Origin: Neoceratodus forsteri
Lineage: Eukaryota; Chordata; Ceratodontiformes; Ceratodontidae
Assembly: GCA_016271365.2 (NCBI GenBank)
Contig: CM057456.1
Coordinates: forward strand, 1,391,609,501 to 1,391,673,500
Reading direction: 5' to 3'
Length of the DNA: 64,000 bases
Shown one piece after another: positions 12,076 through 23,402 of this stretch. The notes below the pieces were generated by a model that worked only from the letters and a program-made list of their open reading frames with translations, was not told the DNA's origin and made no database searches. How positions within the stretch are numbered: position 1 is the first letter of the stretch; each line of letters opens with the position of its first letter. The translations under genes and the position numbers were made by a program.

Positions 12076-12608
12076 AGCTTTTCAAGATTTTTTTTTTTTT
12101 ATTATTTATTATACTTTTGCTCGCCACCAGCTGTCCAGTACCTCACCCAGTCACAGACCTCTGACTTCTACCTCCAGATTGGGTCACGACCTTCGATACC
12201 CCTGGCTTACCCTCATATGGGTTATGCACCCCAGTGCCACAGATGACAGGATAGGTTGGAAGGCCGGCCTGAAGCTAATTTAGCTGTGTAGGTTTCAACT
12301 AGGGTTACTGGCAGCAGTGTTTTTCCCAGATGAGCGAGGCAGGGATGCAATGATGTCCGCGCCTGGCCTGCCCCCCCAGCTACTTGGCATCAGTATGCAC
12401 TCTGTACACCCAGCCTCTGCTAGGTGTCCATATTGCAATCAACGCCTACCCTCCCCCTGGAGAAGGAGAGCAGTCATCGGACACTCAGTCCTTCACCCCC
12501 CCCGGCTGACCCTCCGATGACCCGGTCCATTCCCGAACTCGGGTCGCCGGCGTCACAGGTAGGCACCTTACCCCTGCGCCAGTGGGCCACCTAGCTTTTC
12601 AAGATTTT
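12076..12608 (-). repeat. Complete tRNA-derived SINE, copy S4, with 16-bp target duplication
   Basis: The 16-base sequence AGCTTTTCAAGATTTT is found at 12076-12091 and again at 12593-12608, so the insert is exactly 12092-12592 (501 bp). On the - strand it begins with GTGGCCCACTGGCGCAGGGG (A-box region), has CCGAGTTCGGGAATGG (B-box region) about 40 bases on, and ends in an A-rich tail (complement of the T-run at 12092-12101). This is the reference copy for the family in this window. Confidence 0.85.
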
Positions 12609-14399
12609 AACACACTCTGAATGTGATACAGAGTCAGAATGAAGCACTGCCAGTAGCTTAATTGTAGGCTAACCATTTGCATTTTTAAGCATTGTATTTG
12701 GTACATTGTACCTTAATGTAGATGAAAACAAAGCGTTAACTCAGCTAGAGTAAAGAGCTCTGAATTTTTTGGCTGATGCTTGACTAACCATTAGCCTCTA
12801 AGCCCCACTTCTCGTCTGGGCTTTCCACTGGCCCCTGAAGGTTCCCTCCTGATACCCTTAGTTCCACCACTAGAGCCCTCCGACCTTTCCTATTATGGGG
12901 GCCCATTGTTGCCACACATAGGAAAGTGCTTGGTGCGCTTCAGGAGCATCATGTAAGCAAAAAAGTTTAAAGGGGCACAAAACCCAAACCTCTGTAGGGG
13001 GGTCTGGGGGCATGCTCCCCCATAAAAATGTTAAAAAAATTGCAGTGAAGTTTGGAGTTTAGCAAGCTATGAAGCTGTTCCATAACCTGCTACATGTCAG
13101 CAGAATGATATGGCAGTGTTGCACAAATCAGGGACGGGGACTTTATTAAATCAGGGGTAGTTTACAAATGTCCAACATCCCAGAAATATGCACCAATTTT
13201 AGGAGGGACAGAGTAAACTCATTAGGCAAAGTAAATCGGGAAGTCCCAGTAACCAGATAATTGACAGGTATGCCCCTGGACTGAGCAGCATAGCATCCTT
13301 CTGCTTGCTGCCAGTCCATAAAGTGACTTGGTGCCTGAGTTATACCTGCAGCTCTCTGTGGCTGCTGCCTAACCTACCTTGTACTGGCACTGCAAGCAAT
13401 AAGGATTATTTAAAAACAGAAAAATAAAATACCTGGCTGGCTGTGGAATGAATCAGTCAATGTTCAGTAACGTGTTGTCGCCTGGTGGTGGGAGTTACTT
13501 CTTCAACATTGTTGTCTCACTCTTGATCCTTGGGTCCTCCCTGGCTTGTTACTCTCCTCCCTACTCCCTCCAGATTCCGAGTCCTCCATTCTGAGTCTCT
13601 CTGTCCTCTCAGCTTCAGTTTACAAATGCAGCCTGCCTGCCTGCCACCTGTCAGACCAAGGCTGCTAACTATTATGGTCTTCTGCTGGTCTGACTGTCAG
13701 GCTACCAGGTCCCTCTTTTTTCCCTAGCCAGGACTCGGGTCTCTCCCACACTCCATGCTGCAGTCACTCCCTCCTCCCTGCTGCTCGCTGTCTGTTCGGA
13801 GTAGTATCTGCTGCCTGCCACTTCACTCCGCCGCTCCTCCACTTGACTCGATGGTCAGACAGGAGGACTTATAACAGTGACCTGCCTGCTGCTACCCTCA
13901 GCCTTCTTGCTGCTGGCTGCCAGTTTCTGCCTGCCCTCACGCCAAGTCGCACATTACTTCTCTTGATTTAATTTTTTTTCCTCCTCTCCAGCTGCTGCAC
14001 ATTGGCTGCAACACGAGTCCTCAGTGACAACAGTGGGTCGGTCCTTGGTCATAGCAGGAAAAAAAGACAACCCTAGCCAATTAGTGCTGCAGTGATGATT
14101 CTAGTGTTCGCGCTCTGTGCCAACGTGAATCAGGCGCCAATTGCAAGTTCACCACTGACCCAAATTCAAAGCTTCTGAGAATGCACCACATCCAGCCAGC
14201 TCCTGATCATCACTAAAACGCACGTTGATATTTTATATTAGCAGATAGGAAAGGAAAAAAAAAACAGGAAATATTGTTTTTATTTGTGATATGATGAACT
14301 GTTCTGGGGGGGGGGGCAAATGCCCCCATGCCCTATGGGCATGACGCCACCAGTGCACTTGGTGGTAGATGGGGGCAGGGTATAGTCTCAGGGTGTCAG
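12609..14399. other. Dynein intron, no gene recognised
   Basis: Non-coding. G-rich and C-rich short blocks occur near 13000-13025 and 14305-14345 (GGGGGCATGC-type and GCCCCCATGCC-type), which might be ends of a decayed DNA transposon. This is not supported well enough to call. Confidence 0.35.
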
Positions 14400-14910
14400 A
14401 GGCCTGTAAACATTTGGGATATGGCAGCTGTCATTCACCATGGCAATCTGACTCATTTTCCCTTTTCCTCCCATAGTCGATCCCACCTCCCTACATCAGG
14501 GAGATCAGAGGGCTGTGGGTTCAGTTCCCACATCTGGCACTTGGGTTAATATCCCAGTACTGACACTGTAGTGCAGCATGAGAGGGGTGCTGCACTTCTG
14601 AGGTGCCGTCTTTCGGATGAGACGTTAAACCGAGGTCCCATCTGCCTGGATTGGTGGTAGTTCAGCTGGATGTTAAAAGATCCCATGGCACTTATCGAAA
14701 AGAGTAGAGGACTTTCCCCGGTGTCCTGGCCAAATTTCCCTCATTCACTAAAAATACCACCAACAGCTTACTCTGGTTCATGGTCAGTTGGCATTCATCT
14801 GTATCCCCCTCCCCCGGGTCGTGCCTGAAAATAGGCAGGATTTGTCTAGTGCACATACCCGGTCAACAAAAACCAAATAAAATAAAAATAAATAAATAAA
14901 TAAATTTCTG
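14400..14910 (+). repeat. HE1/V-SINE-like element
   Basis: A B-box-like GGGTTCAGTTCCC at about 14517-14530 ends a tRNA-like head. The central block follows: GCCGTCTTTCGGATGAGACG then TTAAACCGAGGTCCC (14605-14640), and AAAGATCCCATGGCAC with CCCCGGTGTCCTGGCC (14677-14732). I recall these as the conserved core of HE1/V-SINE-type SINEs of fishes and other vertebrates. The element ends in an A-rich tail with AATA repeats (14872-14905). Confidence 0.7.
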
Positions 14911-15289
14911 CTGGGCCATTCGACAGCTTTCATGCTCTGTTTCTAGATTAAATCATACCAGCATTTATAAACTGTAAAATAATTTGTTTTTTTTTTTAAC
15001 AAAATGGTATGTAGAAGAGATCCAGATGGATTTGCATTTCAAAGGCAGCATTTTCGTAATAATATCAGTAATGGATATACTGTAACAGCATAGGGGTTCC
15101 CCAGAAGATGCGAAAGGGAGGGTCAAAACTAGAACATCCCTCCTGTACTGCAGCATAGTCTATATCTTGCAATGACTTAAAGGTTTTGAGCTTGGTGTTT
15201 TCTGCTTTGCTTTCCCCTGTTTAATACTCTCCCCCTCACTCACTCACTCACAGGCGGTACCATCATGCATGACAGATGTGGGCTCCTTC

Positions 15290-15440
15290 CCAGATGTATA
15301 GTGTACTTCATACTTAAGCTATGTATTTGTGTTGATATAGATACTTTGTATGGTATAATCTTGTAACATATGTATTACTGCACAATTCCTTCTGTGTCTC
15401 TGTATACATTTAAAAAAAACTTCAATAAATTTCAAATAAA
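15290..15440 (+). repeat. Possible LINE 3' end
   Basis: An AT-rich stretch ending in CAATAAATTTCAAATAAAAA resembles the 3' untranslated end and poly-A tail of an L1 like those at 9283 and 41536. There is no coding part, so the call is tentative. Confidence 0.3.
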
Positions 15441-15504
15441 AAAAATAGAACACACCCTCATGTTATATGATATCTGACTGGGATTGTTTTCTATTTTGTC
15501 TTTC

Positions 15505-16100
15505 TGAAAGTTTTTTTTTTTACTTTTTTCTTTCCTTTTTTTCATTAATTATCTATATTTTATGCCTCCTCTGTCTCCAGTGTGGCCACCTTCTGGCAGC
15601 TGCCCCCAGCCCTGTACCCAGCCTTCTCTAGCTTTTATCCTTTCCAGCCCCCTAGTTTACCCACTGAGGTGGGGCCTACCTTAACAGCATGTCCAGGCAA
15701 GGTGTTGGTCCTCTTCCTTGGAAGACCTCCAGGGTGAGTGATTAGTCAGCTGGGCCAGAGCCTGAAGTTGCTTTGTCATCCTGCAGTGCAGCTGGGGTTT
15801 TTCCTGCTTGTGGTTCCCCAACTCTTGTGGCTGCCAGTGTGCCTATGGACCCAAGTGCATGCCAATTTGTAGTGATGCGTATCCCGGCCAGCGTCCGTCC
15901 CTCCCACTACCTGTGCCCGCAGCACTACCACCTGGCAGTGTTGCCTCAGAGGCAGCAATCATCACATGCCAGAGGAGGGGAGCAGCATCCTCTTGGATGC
16001 TCAGTACTCTTCTCTCTTGCTAGACCCCAACAACCAGAGCTGGCTCTTGAACTCAGGTCATGAGCAGTAGGGCTACTTTTGTGCAGATGGCTCAGCCACA
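15505..16100 (-). repeat. tRNA-derived SINE, copy S5 (diverged)
   Basis: On the - strand the right end reads like the SINE head (GACCTGAGTTCAAGAGCC near 16050 as B-box region), followed by the shared CTGCTCCCCTCCTCTGG stretch near 15985. T-runs near 15509-15540 would be the complement of the tail. It is more diverged than the other copies, and the borders are approximate. Confidence 0.5.
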
Positions 16101-16354
16101 TTGCTTGTTCTTTCTTCCTCCATTTTCTTGTTTTTTTCCTCTCTGTGACCTGGCCCACTAGTAAAGTATTTGTAACAGTCCTGGGTTTTGAGGCTCACTG
16201 CTACAGTACAAATTATGGTGTGTTTGTTTTCAAACAAAAAAAAATGCATTGGGGGGGGGGCACAAGGAACCACCACACACAAAATGCTTCTGGGAAACAG
16301 TGTTCTGTTTCATCTCATTCTGCTGATGATCTAATTCTTGCACCATTCTCCTAG

Positions 16355-16486
16355 ATTGCCCAGCTGAATGCTCTCATCAATATGTTGCTAGGAGAGCTCT
16401 CACCAGGGGACAGGCAGAAGATCATGACCATCTGTACCATAGATGTTCATGCCCGAGATGTAGTGGCAAAACTAGTCACTCAGAAG
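16355..16486 (+). CDS. DNAH11: Axonemal dynein heavy chain, exon (44 codons)
   Basis: Encodes 44 residues in phase 0, including [20 protein letters not shown], one of the most conserved stretches of axonemal dynein heavy chains just ahead of the first AAA module. It continues the previous exon without a gap in the family pattern. Splice sites are CTAG before and GTAAGT after. [15 protein letters not shown] resembles DNAH11 most closely in my recollection. The next exon should begin with the QAF...WLSQLRHRW block; I do not see it anywhere up to 64000. Confidence 0.88.
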
Positions 16487-16692
16487 GTAAGTCTGAGCTG
16501 CATCTTTATTGGACTGTACATGTGTTTTGAAAACAAGTGACTTTTCCTTCTTGGTCTTCCATTTTTGATGAGGGCTCACCTAAAAATTATTCCAAAGCCT
16601 CATTAAGAGGATTTTGGCTTTACCCTGTGGGGAAAAGAGCTGCAGGTTGTTTAATGTGTCAGCTCCTGGTCATTAGCAGGTGGTACGGCTAT

Positions 16693-16878
16693 AACATATA
16701 GAGTAATGCATGGGGAACCATACACAGCAAGGCTGTTTTCCCATCAAGGGATTACCATGACAACAGAGTGACCTCAAGAGTGATGCTCTAGAGGTACTTG
16801 TCATCATGATAACCCTGAGGTGGGAAAACAGCCTGAATGTCTATGGTTCTCCGCATCTTATTTTGTATAGTGTATGGC
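16693..16878. repeat. Foldback (palindromic) element, copy 1
   Basis: One long imperfect palindrome centred near 16783. The left arm contains GGCTGTTTTCCCAT and GACCTCAAGAG; the right arm contains CTCTAGAGGTAC and GGTGGGAAAACAGCC, its reverse complement. The outer parts (GGGGAACCATACAC and the complement of GTCTATGGTTCTCC) also pair. No coding capacity. A related palindrome is at 23205-23402. Confidence 0.75.
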
Positions 16879-17194
16879 AAGTCAACAGGAGACAATGAGC
16901 AGAAATTGTAAAGCAAGCTTTTACTTGAGTCAAAACAGAGAAATGGAACAACTGCAACTTTTCGTTTAAAACAAAAACAAAATAAATGTTTCAGCCAACC
17001 GTATGACAAGCCCCTGCTGTTTCTGTGTGGATTATAAAAAATGTTCAATCTAAAGCTATGTGGATGCTTTACAGTTTGTTTGTTTTAATGCTACTGACAT
17101 ACGCTTCTCTCAAGAATGAGTGGCAGAAGCAGAAATGAAAACAGATGATAGGGTGCATTGTTTGCTGTCATAACTATTACAGCATAAGAAAATG

Positions 17195-17362
17195 TTGATC
17201 TTCGGGGGTATCTCGGTCATCAGTTCACACCATAGGAACTTCACCATCAATGAAGCAGGATCCACACAGAAGATTTTCAGCAGTACAACTGGGTCTGCCC
17301 ACTCCATCGATGTCACCAACCCTATAAAGACATGAGCAGCCCCGGTCCCTCCTCAGTTCTTT
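17195..17362 (+). repeat. DIRS A left inverted terminal repeat
   Basis: Reverse complement of 22920-23087 with scattered mismatches: for example AGGAACTTCACCATCA at about 17226-17241 matches the complement of TGATGGTGAAGTTCCT at 23032-23047. Confidence 0.85.
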
Positions 17363-17524
17363 CCTGCCATCAGCTCACTCGCATGGGCCTCTGCTGAAGT
17401 TCTGACACTGTATTCATGCCTTTTTTTGCCTATGGCTTTTCTTCAGCTATTTTTCAGAATCTCTTGTATTAAAGAGATTCCTCCAACTTGTTAATGTAGA
17501 GAGTTAATTCTTCGACTTCTCTCT

Positions 17525-19690
17525 TCCATCGCTGCCACTGCAGAAAGAAGTTTGCCTCCACAGATGAACCTTCTTTCTGTGTCTGCTGTCTTGGGCCTGA
17601 CCATGAAAGATCAGACTGTGAGCTCTGCCAGAAAGTTAAACAAACAACCCTCAGGCTATGCAGAAAGACTCAAAAATGTCCTAATGTATCAACCAGTAGC
17701 CAGTTCTGGGCAGGGGTCCTCCGGGGACCCAACCTTCCAGTCGCCGACAGGGTCATCAAGCTTCCAGGCCTCCAAGACCTGAGACAAATCCTTGGGGAAA
17801 AGTCTCAAAAAAGACCAAGATCGTGACCGCTCCCCCCAGCGTCAGTCTCATTCCTTGACAGCCTCTTCTCCTTCTTCTGGGGAATTCTTGTTGGCTGCAG
17901 CTGCATGGTCCGACACACAAAACTGCTGTCAAGAGCTCTGTGCTCACCAGACCCATACCAACAACACCCCCACCTAATTCTCAGGGTGGCAGGATGCTGA
18001 CCTCTGGATCGTCGGCTCATCATTGACAGCTCTCCTATTGAGGCCTGCCCTTTCTCCCTCCAGGGCTACAGGCTCTTCAGGTTCTCAGGACCCAGCAGGT
18101 GGGTCGTCGACACCAGTGCTTTCGCCCCGTCGACTAACATCATCAACTTGAATGAAATCCTGACAAAATTCACTTCAGTGATTGTGCAACAGCTGGGCGT
18201 GTATAGGCCCTCTTCACTGATGCCGTCAACAGCAGCTTTGTCATCGATGCCTACTCCTCAGCCGTGGGAAGCTTCCCACAAGCTGTTGTCAGCGCTCCTG
18301 ATGCCAGTCCTAGATTTAGAAGAGGTCATTGTTGAGGAGGAGTACCACCCAGACCTCATTCTTCCTGATGATGAGGAGGAAGAGATCCTGGTCTCTGACA
18401 GGTCCACAGCTTCCTCTGTCAGTGAGAATTCAGATAAGTATACTCCTAGGTCTCCTTCCGAAGAGCCCACATTTTTATTGTGATGAAACAACTGTCCTCA
18501 GCCATGGGCTTCCACATTGAGGAAGAGGATGTCCCCAGGAAAGAGCTAGTGGACTTTCTGGAGATCCCAGAGTCTCCCCCCAAAATCATTCCTCCAAGAT
18601 TGCCTGCCTTGAGGAATGCAGCCACATCAGCCTGGCACAGACCAGACATGCTGCCAGCTATGCCTTACAGGGCAGACGAACTTTATCATGCCCCCCCCCC
18701 CAAGGGGTTCCCCTGCTATGCTGCCCAGCCTGAAACAGACTCAGTGGTTATTAAGACAGCTCATGACAGGTATAAGGCACCTAAGAACCTTAGTTCCCTC
18801 CTCCCAGATAAAGAGTCTCGCAGAATTGACCTCGGGGTAAGAGAGTATATGCCTCCTACACACTGGGTTTGAGGATCGCAAATTACCTGTCTCACATGGT
18901 GAAGTACCAAAATGCTAATTGGAAGAAGGGCAAGGCTGCAGCCCAGAGCCTCCCAGATGGCACACAGTACCTTCAGACAGCTGAGGATGTTAGCAAGCAC
19001 TTCCTCAGAGCCCTCTATGACATGACTGACACCATTGCCAGGGCTGCTGCCACGGGTTTATACCTATGTAGCACTCCTGACTGAGGGTATCCGGTTTTGC
19101 TGCAAATGTTCGGCTAAATTATGGAGCAGCTTACCAGGTCAGCTGAGACTGCAAACAGGAGCCATACCCTGGAGTGCTGTAAAAACATGGATTGTAAGTA
19201 CTGCTGAACTACCAAAAGCTTGTTGTGATTAAGTTGTGATTGTGCCATTATTTGACTTGACTTTGTACTATTTGTAGGTCTGTATATAATATTTTTAAAA
19301 TGTTAAACATTTGTATCTTGGGACTCCATTGTAAATGAGCCCTTGGCTCAATTAGGCTATCCTTTTCTGAAATTACATAATTACAAAATAAACATTTTAC
19401 TGCTTTTCTACTACATGTTCAGCAAAAGGTGCTTAATGCCCCCTTTAGCGGCATTAAGCCACTTGGCCCTTATATCCAGGACATTATCAGTGAGCTGCAA
19501 GCTTCAGGCAATGCTCTTAAGTCTTTCCTCTCCCTCTACCATACTCAACCGAGAAGTAGAGGGTGCCCTCCTTTTCGCAAAACGACCAATAGGCCCGGTG
19601 CAGCGCCTCAGCCCAAGGGAAGTGCAGAGCCCCGGCTGCGTTGCCCGCCACCTCCAATGCTGGCACTGTGGCCAAGCACCCCAGAAGTGA
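17525..19690 (+). pseudogene. DIRS A gag-like protein, broken
   Basis: Starts with a zinc-binding motif near 17530-17625: C-x-C, then FCVCCLGPDH, then C-x2-C. An acidic linker follows near 18300-18400 (DDEEEEILVSD). The gag domain then has YRADELYHAPPPKGFPC (near 18665) and VVIKTAHDRYKAP, with KHFLRALYDMTDTIARAAAT near 19000. This last block resembles the LAP2alpha-specific domain, which is thought to derive from a DIRS gag. Frames shift near 18480 and 18870, and a LINE 3' end splits the region at about 19110-19425. Gag resumes with LNAPFSGIKPLGP. Confidence 0.8.
19110..19425 (+). mobile_element. LINE 3' end inserted in DIRS A gag
   Basis: The DIRS frame LRVSGF is interrupted and a LINE C-terminal pattern begins, KLWSSLPGQLRL followed by VKTWIV, as in L2/CR1-group ORF2 ends. 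An AT-rich 3' region follows and the DIRS gag resumes. It is heavily 5'-truncated. Borders are good to about 15 bases. Confidence 0.65.
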
Positions 19691-19699
19691 AAGACCAGC

Positions 19700-21315
19700 T
19701 CCTGCGGCTCGATCCACCTCTGCTTGATTGCTTGCCATACCCCTCTCTTCTGGTCCCAGACCAGGAGGTGGTGGTCGGAGGTCAGTCCTCCCTTCATCTA
19801 AATCAGTGGAGAACCATAACTTTGGATCCATTCTTGCAGATCATAGAGAGGGGCACACCCTGGAGCTCATCGAGCAGCCTTCAGAACCCCCTCCCCCAAC
19901 CTCCAGTTACCCCCTGGCTCATCTGTCTGTTCTCCGGAAGGAGGTACAGTCCTTTCAGCACAAGCAGGCCATTGAGCCAGTACCCAGGCACCACAGAAAC
20001 AGTGATTTGAGGCCCATATTAGACCTAAAGGACCTCAGTGTGTGCATCCAGTACAAAAAGTTCTAGATGATAACTTTGCCAGGCCTGATGCCTCTCCTCA
20101 AAACGGGATTGGCTCTGCTCACTGAACATGCAGGACACTTGCCTAAACATATCGGTCTTTCCTCCTCACAGGAAGTTTCTCTATTTTGCCTTTCAGGGTG
20201 AGCATTATTGGTTCAAGGTGCAGCCCTTCAGCTCATCCTTGGCACTGCAAGTCTTTATCAAGTGCTTAGCAGTGGTAGCAGTGGCTTTCAGAAGAAAGGG
20301 GCTGTATGTTTTCTCTTACCTGGATGACTGGCTCCTAAAGGCCCTGTCCAGGGAATAGCTTCTGTTGATTCTGGAGAGAACTCTCCAACTATTCCACTCC
20401 CTGGCCATCACCGTTGGTCTGCCCAAGTCGGTTCTTGTACCACCCCAAAGGCTGCAGTATACAGGGTCAGTTCTGGACTCTGTGCAGAGGAAGAACTTCC
20501 TGCCCCAAAACAGGCAGAGTGCCTTATAGCCCAAGCTCAGGAAGTCACTCAAAGCTGCTATATTCCTGCCAGGGTGTACCTGAGATTGCTGGACCTCATG
20601 GCAGCTGCCATTCCCACAGTTCCTCTGGCTAGACTTCATATGCATATTCTCCATTGGACTCTCCGGGTACAGTGGGACCAGTGCACGGACAAGTTAGATT
20701 GCCCAGTCCTGGTGTCTTCCCCCAGTCTGCATTGTACTGCAGTGGTGGATGAACCCCTTGAACCTGCTTCAAGGTGTTCCATTCCAGATCTCCCCGCAGC
20801 AGGTCCTCACCATGGATGCTTCAGTTCTGGGCTGGGGCTCACACCTGGGTCCCTTTCAGACCCAGGGCTCTTGGTCCCAGATGGAAACCTTCTGCATATC
20901 AAAGTCCTGGAGATGAGGGCAGTGCTGTATGCCATGCAGGCCTTTCAGGAACACCTTGCCCCAGGTCAGCTGCTGGTGCAGTCGGACAATCTAAGTGTAG
21001 TATATTACATCAGCAAGCGGGGGGGGGGGTGCATTCATACCCCCCTATGCAGGGAGGCCATTATAGTATGGCACTGGGTGCTGGATCATGGTCTGACACT
21101 CTCTTCAGTCCATGTGCCAGGTATGTTAAACACTCTGGTGGACAGCCTCAGTCTGACTCAGTCCAGCATGCATGAGTGGGAGCTCCTGTCATCCATTGCA
21201 GAAGACTTGTTCAACAGATGGGGTCATCCAGAATTGGACCTTTTTGCATCCCCACTCAATGTAAAACTGCCCAATTTTTGCTTGCTAGATCCAGGGCCTG
21301 AGGTTTTCTGTTGAG
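19700..21315 (+). pseudogene. DIRS A reverse transcriptase and RNase H, broken
   Basis: The N-terminal part has KQAIEPVPRHH and LRPILDLKDLSVCIQYKKF (near 19965-20065). The finger/palm region has RKFLYFAFQGEHYWFKVQPF and the catalytic YLDDW at 20317-20331. RNase H follows with MRAVLYAMQAFQEHL, LVQSDNLSVVYYISK (near 20980) and LDLFASP near 21236. The order matches the DIRS polyprotein. Stops near 20064 and 20356, and frameshifts, make it inactive. Confidence 0.82.
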
Positions 21316-21576
21316 ACGCGTTGTCCCTGTCCTGGAGCAGGAGGTTTCTTTATGCCTTCCCTCCGTTTCCTCTTATTCAGAGGGTGCTAATTAAGCTACA
21401 GATAGAAGGGGCAAGCATGATTCTGTTGGCTCCATTCTGGCCCTGGCAGATACGGTTTCCCTACTGCAGCAGTTGATGGAGTAACCTGTGGTCCTTCTCC
21501 CCCTTTTCAGGAATCTGCTGGCCCAGGATCATGGAACCCTGGTCCATCCCAACCTCAGGTCCCTCCATCTGCATGC

Positions 21577-22615
21577 TTGACTCCTGAGGACATAGCCAAA
21601 GCCAGATTTGGGGTCTATAACAGAGTAGCGGACATCCTAGTGGCTGCCCGGAAACCTTCTATTTGGGCCACATATGCCATGACGTGGAAGTGGTTTTCTA
21701 TCTGGGTTGCCATACATAGTCTGGGCACTTTCACTTGTCCGGTGAACCACATCCTGTACTACCTGATTTCTCTGTCTGGCTCAGGCCTCCAGTACTCCTC
21801 CCTCAAGGTGCACCTTTTGGCCATTCTGCCTTTCATGAGCCCTTGGGTGACCGCACGATTGCTCAGCTGGATGTCTCCCGTACCTTTCTAAGGGGCATCC
21901 TGCATCTGAAACTCTGTCTGCTCTCCTGTCCTGGCTTGGGATTTAAATTTTGTTTTGTATCAGTTGATCCTGTCTCCTTTGAGCCAGTCACAACTTGTAG
22001 GTCACGCTGTCTCTCTTGGAAAGCGTTATTTTTAGTTGCCATTACTTCTGCTCAAAGAATTTCAGAGCTTCATGCCCTCTGGTGTGAGGACATTTATTTG
22101 ATTTTTCACAAAAACAGGGTGTCTTTGCGCACAAATCCTAATTTTCTCCCTACGTGGTGGTTTCTGAGTTTACTCTCAATCAGTCTATCCACCTTCCTGT
22201 TTATCTTCCAGTGCATGCCAATCCAGGAGAAGCACAGCTCCGTACATTAGATGTGTGTTGAACTTTGAAGTACTACCTGCTTTGCACTAAAAAATGTAAG
22301 AAGTTGAAGCAGTTGTTTGTTTCCTTCACTCCAAGTAGAGAGGGCACTTCAGTTTCTAAGCAATCCTTATCCAAATGGTTGGCTAACTGCATTGTGTTCT
22401 GCTACAACAAGTACAGTAAGGAATTGCCTGGAGCTGTCAAGGCTCACTCCACAAAAGGCATGGCTACTTTTGTGGCCTGTTTCTGGGGGTCTCAGCTACT
22501 GACATCTGTGCAGCTGCCACCTGGAGTACCCTCCATACTTTCACCAGTCTAGACATTTCCTGAGGAACCCATGCCAGTTTCGGCAGGACAGTGCTGCAGG
22601 GCCTCCTGTCTTAAG
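21577..22615 (+). pseudogene. DIRS A tyrosine recombinase, broken
   Basis: This recombinase integrates the circular DNA copy. The N-terminal part has ARKPSIWATYAMTWKWF and VNHILYYLISLSGSGLQYSSLKVH. The first catalytic Arg lies in ITSAQRISELHAL near 22040-22075. The H-x-x-R box is HSTKG, with Lys (AAA, 22454-22456) where copies C and G have Arg, which would abolish activity. Two frameshifts (near 21880 and 22250) also break it. Confidence 0.8.
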
Positions 22616-22661
22616 TTTATGAGTCCTCCCCCCAGACTGTCTGTTTGCACCTGTAACTGCT

Positions 22662-22778
22662 TGGGACTTGTTCCTATGGTGCGACCTAATGATTGATATA
22701 CCCCCAAAGAAGATAGAACAGTTTTGTAAGAACTTACTGTAACAGCAGATCTTCGAGGGGACCTCTGTCATTAGGTCT
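22662..22778 (+). repeat. DIRS A internal complementary region
   Basis: The first half (22662-22712) is the complement of the left outer end (around 17190-17235). The second half (22718-22778) is the complement of the right outer end (around 23062-23115), for example GCAGATCTTCGAGGGGAC against GTCCCCTCGAAGATCTAC. In DIRS elements this region is thought to template repair of the ends and closing of the circle. Confidence 0.8.
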
Positions 22779-22919
22779 GCTTTCCCTCCCACCATCCCCC
22801 TTCTCGGGGCTCTTGTCTAGCAACTGGCTGTCTGGTGCATCTTCTTATAGGTATGGGCACCTCTGTCTCTCCTTGGTCCCCCATGGCTAGAGCTATGCTC
22901 CTTTTGTCTCTGGGGGGAA

Positions 22920-23087
22920 AAGAACGGAGGAGGGAACAGGGCCGCTCACGTCTTTATAAGGTTGGTGACGTTGATGGCGTAGGCGGCCTAAGTTGTAATG
23001 CTGAAAATTTTCCATGTGGATTCTGCTTCACTGATGGTGAAGTTCCTACAACGTGACCTGATGACTGAGAGTCCCCTCGAAGATCTA
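22920..23087 (-). repeat. DIRS A right inverted terminal repeat
   Basis: The inverted partner of 17195-17362. About 25 further bases with GTTATGGTACATTCTTATGT lie outside it; the corresponding terminus of copy B ends in very similar sequence. Confidence 0.85.
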
Positions 23088-23204
23088 CTGTTATGGTACA
23101 TTCTTATGTAACTGTTCTTTCTACTGCAGTAGATATATCACTGCTAGAGTTGAACAGCGTTTTGGAGTGTATGGATTTCCATACACAACACTAACGACCC
23201 ATAC

Positions 23205-23402
23205 GTTATACTGTATAAGGAATAATGTATGGGCAACCATACACAACAAGCCTGTTTTTTCATTGAGGGGTTGAGATAACAGCATATGGACCTTGAGAGC
23301 GAAGCTCAAGAGGTCCATGCTGTTATCTCAACCTCGAGATAAAAAAACAGAAGGCGAGTTGTGCATGATCGCCCCATATTTTGTTTGCAATACTATATGG
23401 TT
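23205..23402. repeat. Foldback (palindromic) element, copy 2
   Basis: A long palindrome centred near 23301. The inner arms are almost perfect: GAGATAACAGCATATGGACC on the left against GGTCCATGCTGTTATCTC on the right, around a short loop. The outer arms carry GGCAACCATACACAACAAGC and its diverged complement. It shares outer sequence (ATGGGCAACCATACACA against ATGGGGAACCATACACA) with copy 1 at 16693-16878. Confidence 0.8.

Larger units (their letters stand above)
17175..23120 (+). mobile_element. DIRS retrotransposon A, decayed
   Basis: A tyrosine-recombinase retrotransposon. It has inverted terminal repeats (17195-17362 and 22920-23087), a gag-like region, reverse transcriptase with YLDDW at 20317-20331, RNase H, a tyrosine recombinase, and an internal complementary region (22662-22778). 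DIRS elements integrate by recombination of a circular DNA rather than with an integrase. Many stops and frameshifts, and a LINE insertion near 19.1-19.4 kb, show it is dead. Its closest relative here is copy B. Confidence 0.88.

Noticed and set aside
15773..16063. Open frame of 96 codons
   Set aside because: Falls inside a diverged SINE copy (S5) and has no family pattern.
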